Below, one piece after another: positions 32,412 through 35,600 of a stretch of 35,600 nt of DNA. The DNA is from Pimelobacter simplex (GTDB lineage: Bacteria; Actinomycetota; Actinomycetes; Propionibacteriales; Nocardioidaceae): NCBI GenBank assembly GCA_016803235.1, contig JADCLI010000050.1, forward strand, positions 1 through 35,600, read 5' to 3'. The position numbers were made by a program, and so were the translations under genes. The notes below the pieces were generated by a model that had not been told where the DNA came from, searched no databases, and saw only the letters and a list, made by a program, of their open reading frames with translations. Every line of letters starts with the position of its first letter. Position 1 is the first letter of the stretch.

Positions 32412-33806
32412 CTAGAGCAGCCCCGCCGCCTCGGTGAGGACGGCGCGGAGCTTCTGCTCGATCTCGTCGAAGTGCTCCTGGCCGCAGATCAGCGGCGGCG
32501 AGAGCTGGATGACCGGGTCGCCGCGGTCGTCGGCACGGCAGTAGAGGCCGGCGTCGTAGAGGGCCTTGGAGAGGAAGCCGCGCAGCAGGCGCTCGGACTC
32601 GTCCTCGTCGAAGGTCTCCTTGGTGGCCTTGTCCTTGACCAGCTCGATGCCGTAGAAGAAGCCGTCGCCGCGGACGTCGCCGACGATGGGCAGGTCGAGG
32701 AGCTTCTCCAGGGTGCCGCGGAAGGCGCCCTCGCGCTCGCGCACGCCCTCGTTGATCTTCTCGTCCTCGAAGATCTCCATGTTCTTCAGCGCGACCGCCG
32801 TGGAGACCGGGTGGCCGCCGAAGGTGTAGCCGTGCAGGAAGGTCTCGGTGCCGTGGGCGAAGGGCTCGTAGACCCGGTCGCTGGCGATCATGGCGCCGAG
32901 CGGCGAGTAGCCGGAGGTGAGGCCCTTGGCCGAGGTGATGATGTCGGGCTGGTAGCCGTAGCGCTCGGCACCGAACATGTGACCGAGCCGGCCGTAGGCG
33001 CAGATCACCTCGTCGGAGACCAGCAGGACGTCGTACCGGTCGCAGATCTCGCGCACCCGCTGGAAGTATCCCGGCGGCGGCGGGAAGCAGCCGCCGGCGT
33101 TCTGGACCGGCTCGAGGAAGACGGCGGCGACCGTGTCGGCACCCTCGTTCTCGATGGCGACCGCGATCTGGTCGGCGGCCCAGCGCCCGAAGGCCTCCGG
33201 GTCCGATCCGTCGAGGAAGCCGCCGGTGATCTCCGAGGCCCGGTAGGCGTTGGTGTTGGGCACCCGGAAGGTCGAGGGCACGAGCGGCTCGAACGGCGCC
33301 TTGAGGCCGGGCAGGCCGGTGATCGACAGGGCGCCCTGGGTGGTGCCGTGGTAGGCGATGGCGCGGCTGATCACCTTGTGCTTGCCGGGCTTGCCGACGA
33401 GCTTGAAGTAGTTCTTGGCCAGCTTCCAGGCCGACTCGACGGCCTCGCCGCCGCCGGAGGTGAAGAACACCCGGTTGAGGTCGCCGGGCGCGTAGCCCGC
33501 GATCTTCTCGGCGAGCTCGATCGCGGTCGGATGGGCGTAGGACCACAGCGGGAAGAAGGCGAGCTCGGAAGCCTGCTTGGCCGCCACCTCGGCGAGGTCG
33601 GAGCGCCCGTGGCCGAGCTGGCTCACGAACAGCCCACCGAGGGCGTCGAGGTACTTGCGTCCCTGGGCGTCCCACACGTACGCGCCGTCACCGCGGACGA
33701 TGATCGGGACGTCGGCCGTGTCGTACGACGACATGCGGGTGAAGTGCATCCACAGATGCTCCCGCGCGGACTTCTGGAGGGCGTCGTGCGCCGTTGCGTC
33801 TACCAC
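32412..33806 (-). CDS. Class III PLP-dependent aminotransferase (putrescine/omega-amine type)
   Basis: A 464-residue fold-type I aminotransferase of the class III (omega-amino) family. Visible parts are FFTSGGGEAVESAWKLAKNY for phosphate binding, AYHGTTQGALSITG, FLEPVQNAGGCFPPPPGYF, LLVSDEVICAYGRLGHMFG (Asp on the pyridine nitrogen) and the Schiff-base lysine in IITSAKGLTSGYSPLG, followed by HGYTFGGHPVSTAVALKN. The end is a normal C-terminal domain. GTG 33806 is chosen as the first start of the frame, without a clear ribosome site; internal ATGs near residue 20 are alternatives. It is divergent from the PatD-like dehydrogenase across an intergenic region with Lrp-type boxes, so it probably deaminates putrescine or a similar diamine to the aminoaldehyde that the dehydrogenase oxidises. 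Beta-alanine or GABA are other possible donors. Confidence 0.88.
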   Translation of the reverse strand: MVDATAHDALQKSAREHLWMHFTRMSSYDTADVPIIVRGDGAYVWDAQGRKYLDALGGLFVSQLGHGRSDLAEVAAKQASELAFFPLWSYAHPTAIELAEKIAGYAPGDLNRVFFTSGGGEAVESAWKLAKNYFKLVGKPGKHKVISRAIAYHGTTQGALSITGLPGLKAPFEPLVPSTFRVPNTNAYRASEITGGFLDGSDPEAFGRWAADQIAVAIENEGADTVAAVFLEPVQNAGGCFPPPPGYFQRVREICDRYDVLLVSDEVICAYGRLGHMFGAERYGYQPDIITSAKGLTSGYSPLGAMIASDRVYEPFAHGTETFLHGYTFGGHPVSTAVALKNMEIFEDEKINEGVREREGAFRGTLEKLLDLPIVGDVRGDGFFYGIELVKDKATKETFDEDESERLLRGFLSKALYDAGLYCRADDRGDPVIQLSPPLICGQEHFDEIEQKLRAVLTEAAGLL

Positions 33807-33837
33807 CCGACCATCTTGACCCCCAACCGCCGAAACA

Positions 33838-33922
33838 GCAAGCGAATCAGTGGCGACCTGCCAGAATCACAACGGATTTCGTTGCTCGCAGGGTTTCGCG
33901 CGACGGAGATGCTGGCTACGCT
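33838..33922. promoter_or_regulatory. Lrp-type boxes and leaderless promoter between aminotransferase and PatD-like gene
   Basis: CAAGCGAATC (33839-33848) is the reverse complement of GATTCGCTTG, and GATTTCGTTG (33875-33884) is the second copy, so here the boxes face each other. The latter sits in a perfect dyad CAACG-N5-CGTTG (33870-33884). TACGCT (33917-33922) ends 8 nt before ATG 33931 and should be the -10 of a leaderless message; no good -35 is visible, so an activator may be needed. The boxes match those at 28212 and 28243. Confidence 0.5.
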
Positions 33923-33930
33923 CCCCAGCC

Positions 33931-35370
33931 ATGACCGCCCTGCGCAACTTCATCGACGGTGCGTCCGTCGACGCCGCCTCCGGAGCCACCTACGACGTCG
34001 TGAACCCGGCGACCGGCCAGGCCTACACGACCGCCCCCGCCAGCGACGCCGAGGACGTCGACCGCGCGATGCGCGCCGCCGAGCGGGCCTTCGAGACCTG
34101 GGGAGAGACCACACCGAAGGAGCGGCAGGAGGCGCTGCTGCGCATCGCGCAGGCGATGGAGGACCGGGCCGACGACTTCGTCCGTGCCGAGTGCGAGAAC
34201 ACCGGCAAGCCGATCGGCATCACCGCCGAGGAGGAGCTGCCGCCGAGCGTCGACGAGCTGCGCTTCTTCGCCGGCGCCGCCCGGGTGCTCGAGGGCAGGA
34301 GCGCCGGCGAGTACCTCAAGGACCACACCTCCTGGATCCGCCGCGAGCCGATCGGCGTCGTCGGCCAGGTGACGCCGTGGAACTACCCGCTGATGATGGC
34401 GATCTGGAAGATCGCGCCGGCGCTGGCCGCAGGCAACACGATCGTGCTCAAGCCGAGCGACACCACCCCCGCCAGTACCGTGCTGCTCGCCGAGGTCGCC
34501 GCCGAGTTCCTGCCCCCGGGCGTGCTCAACGTGGTCTGCGGCGACCGCACCGCCGGCCGCGCGCTGGTCGAGCACAAGACGCCTCAGCTGGTCGCGATCA
34601 CCGGCTCGGTCCGCGCCGGGATGGAGGTCGCCGCGTCCGCCGCCGCCGACCTCAAGCGGGTCCACCTCGAGCTCGGCGGCAAGGCCCCGGTCGTGGTCTT
34701 CGACGACGCCGACGTCGACGCGGCCGCCGCGGCGATCGCCGGCGCGGGGTACTTCAACGCCGGCCAGGACTGCACCGCCGCCACCCGGGTGCTCGCCGGC
34801 GCCGGCATCCACGACGAGCTCGTCGCCGCGCTGGCCGAGCAGGCCCGCATGTCGCGCACCGGTCTGCCCGACGACCCGGGGGTGCTCTACGGCGCGCTCA
34901 ACAACCCCGACCAGCTCGCCCGGGTCGCGGGCATGGTCGACCGGCTCCCCGACCACGCCCGGATCGAGGCGGGCGGCACGCGACCGAGCGTCGCGGGGGG
35001 CGAGGGCGGCTACTTCTACGACGCCACCGTGGTCTCGGGCCTGCGCCAGGACGACGAGGCGATCCAGAACGAGATCTTCGGACCGGTCATCACCGTGCAG
35101 AGCTTCGCCGACGAGGCCGAGGCGGTGCGCTTCGCCAACGACGTCCAGTACGGCCTGTCCTCCTCGGTCTGGACCAAGGACCACGGCCGGGCGCTGCGGA
35201 TGTCCAAGCGCCTCGACTTCGGCGTCGTGTGGATCAACACCCACATCCCGTTCGTGTCCGAGATGCCGCACGGCGGCTTCAAGCACTCCGGCTACGGCAA
35301 GGACCTGTCGATGTACGGCCTCGAGGACTACACCCGGGTCAAGCACGTGATGTCGTACCACGGGGAGTGA
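33931..35370 (+). CDS. patD: Gamma-aminobutyraldehyde dehydrogenase, PatD-like
   Basis: A 479-residue aldehyde dehydrogenase. VTPWNYPLMMAIWKIAPALAAGN, LKPSDTTPAST, AITGSVRAGMEV, the base in LELGGKAPVVVF and the catalytic cysteine in FNAGQDCTAATRV are clear. The C-terminal run WINTHIPFVSEMPHGGFKHSG, then YGKDLSMYGLEDYTRVKHVM, closely follows Escherichia coli PatD (YdcW) as I recall it. That enzyme makes GABA from 4-aminobutanal and lies beside the ydcSTUV ABC operon, the same pairing as here. ATG 33931 is chosen because it gives the normal N-terminus (MTALRNFIDGASVDA) and follows TACGCT at leaderless distance; an ATG at 33850 would add 27 unrelated residues. It should complete the step after the divergent aminotransferase. 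Confidence 0.9.
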   Translation: MTALRNFIDGASVDAASGATYDVVNPATGQAYTTAPASDAEDVDRAMRAAERAFETWGETTPKERQEALLRIAQAMEDRADDFVRAECENTGKPIGITAEEELPPSVDELRFFAGAARVLEGRSAGEYLKDHTSWIRREPIGVVGQVTPWNYPLMMAIWKIAPALAAGNTIVLKPSDTTPASTVLLAEVAAEFLPPGVLNVVCGDRTAGRALVEHKTPQLVAITGSVRAGMEVAASAAADLKRVHLELGGKAPVVVFDDADVDAAAAAIAGAGYFNAGQDCTAATRVLAGAGIHDELVAALAEQARMSRTGLPDDPGVLYGALNNPDQLARVAGMVDRLPDHARIEAGGTRPSVAGGEGGYFYDATVVSGLRQDDEAIQNEIFGPVITVQSFADEAEAVRFANDVQYGLSSSVWTKDHGRALRMSKRLDFGVVWINTHIPFVSEMPHGGFKHSGYGKDLSMYGLEDYTRVKHVMSYHGE

Positions 35371-35423
35371 GCCGGCACGGGTTCTGCTCGCCCGCCCCGG
35401 GCGCACGTCCCTAGGATCGGCCC

Positions 35424-35600
35424 GTGAGCGACCAGTGGCGCCAGTACGACGCACCCGGGGACGGCGACGCCCCGCCACCCCCGCCGCCCCCACCGCACGT
35501 CCACCCCCCCCACCACCCACTCCCCCACCCCCACCGCGACCCAACCGTCCTCCCCCCACCCCCGCCCCCACCCCGCCTCCCCCCCACCCCCCCTCACCCA
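35424..35600 (+). CDS. N-terminus of a proline-rich protein, cut by window end
   Basis: GTG 35424 opens a frame without stop to the window edge (59 codons). TAGGAT (35412-35417) ends 6 nt before it, a good leaderless -10. It begins MSDQWRQYDAPGDGDAPPPP, a common opening of actinobacterial membrane proteins that carry a disordered Pro/Gly-rich head before hydrophobic helices, but no domain is reached here. From about residue 17 it reads almost only Pro, His and a few Arg, Leu, Thr. In such proteins Gly and Tyr are normally mixed in, so the later residues may reflect poor sequence rather than the real protein. Confidence 0.5.
   Translation, partial: MSDQWRQYDAPGDGDAPPPPPPPPHVHPPHHPLPHPHRDPTVLPPPPPPPRLPPTPPHP
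35461..35600. other. C-rich, almost G-free tail at the window end
   Basis: From about 35461 the plus strand turns into runs of C broken by A and T with very few G, while the rest of the window has G and C in balance. All six frames lose normal codon structure except the proline-rich one. It could be a real Pro-codon tract, but it looks like a low-quality assembly edge. Base calls here should not be trusted. Confidence 0.6.

Overview
The window is very GC-rich, codon third positions are almost all G or C, and several genes look leaderless (a TANNNT box 6-8 nt before the start codon). The gene content fits a high-GC actinobacterium. Protein style and a GAGCTCGTCGAGTAGCC palindromic element suggest Nocardioidaceae, probably Nocardioides; this comes from memory and was not searched. 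I see no rRNA, tRNA, CRISPR array, transposase or phage gene, and no gene-free stretch over 300 bases.

The window is mostly one locus for quaternary-amine (choline/glycine betaine) breakdown, with polyamine/aminoaldehyde modules at both ends. (1) 1-3726: an APC permease (cut by the window edge) and a PuuC-like aldehyde dehydrogenase, divergent from a TetR regulator across a perfect palindrome. (2) 3723-18818, all on the minus strand and read from high to low coordinates: MttB-superfamily methyltransferase, purU, an IclR regulator, betB, betA, a glycine-betaine-type ABC importer (ATPase, double-length permease, lipoprotein), then a two-domain dimethylglycine oxidase/dehydrogenase with its own etfB-etfA. 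(3) 18937-23853, plus strand: a second IclR regulator, a corrinoid protein, a methyl-corrinoid:tetrahydrofolate methyltransferase, a RACE-type corrinoid reactivator and a DUF1638-like protein. (4) 23789-28163: an FtrA/GlxA-type regulator, a small ORF, a BCCT transporter-metF-like operon and an Lrp/AsnC regulator. (5) 28310-35370: a polyamine-type ABC importer, a class III aminotransferase and a PatD-like dehydrogenase. (6) From 35424: the start of a proline-rich protein running into an almost G-free, C-rich window end.

Inferred pathway: choline or betaine enters by the BCCT and ABC carriers, and BetA/BetB oxidise choline to betaine. The non-pyrrolysine MttB homologue moves one methyl to the corrinoid protein, and the partner methyltransferase passes it to tetrahydrofolate. 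The MetF-like enzyme could oxidise methyl-THF, and PurU could release formate after a FolD step that is not in the window. Dimethylglycine is then oxidised by the flavin/folate enzyme with electrons to ETF. This would be an oxygen-independent betaine demethylation in a bacterium that otherwise looks aerobic. No Rieske-type GbcAB is present here.

Regulation is unusually readable. A 15-bp TTGCG-N5-CGCAA box, present as two copies 19 bp apart, lies just downstream of the -10 of three promoters (betB, dimethylglycine oxidase, BCCT-metF). A single box covers the start of the first IclR gene. A different TGGAA/TTCCA array lies between mttB and the second IclR gene. A third motif, GATTYSSTTG, occurs twice in each of two divergent regions of the polyamine module and probably belongs to the Lrp-type regulator.
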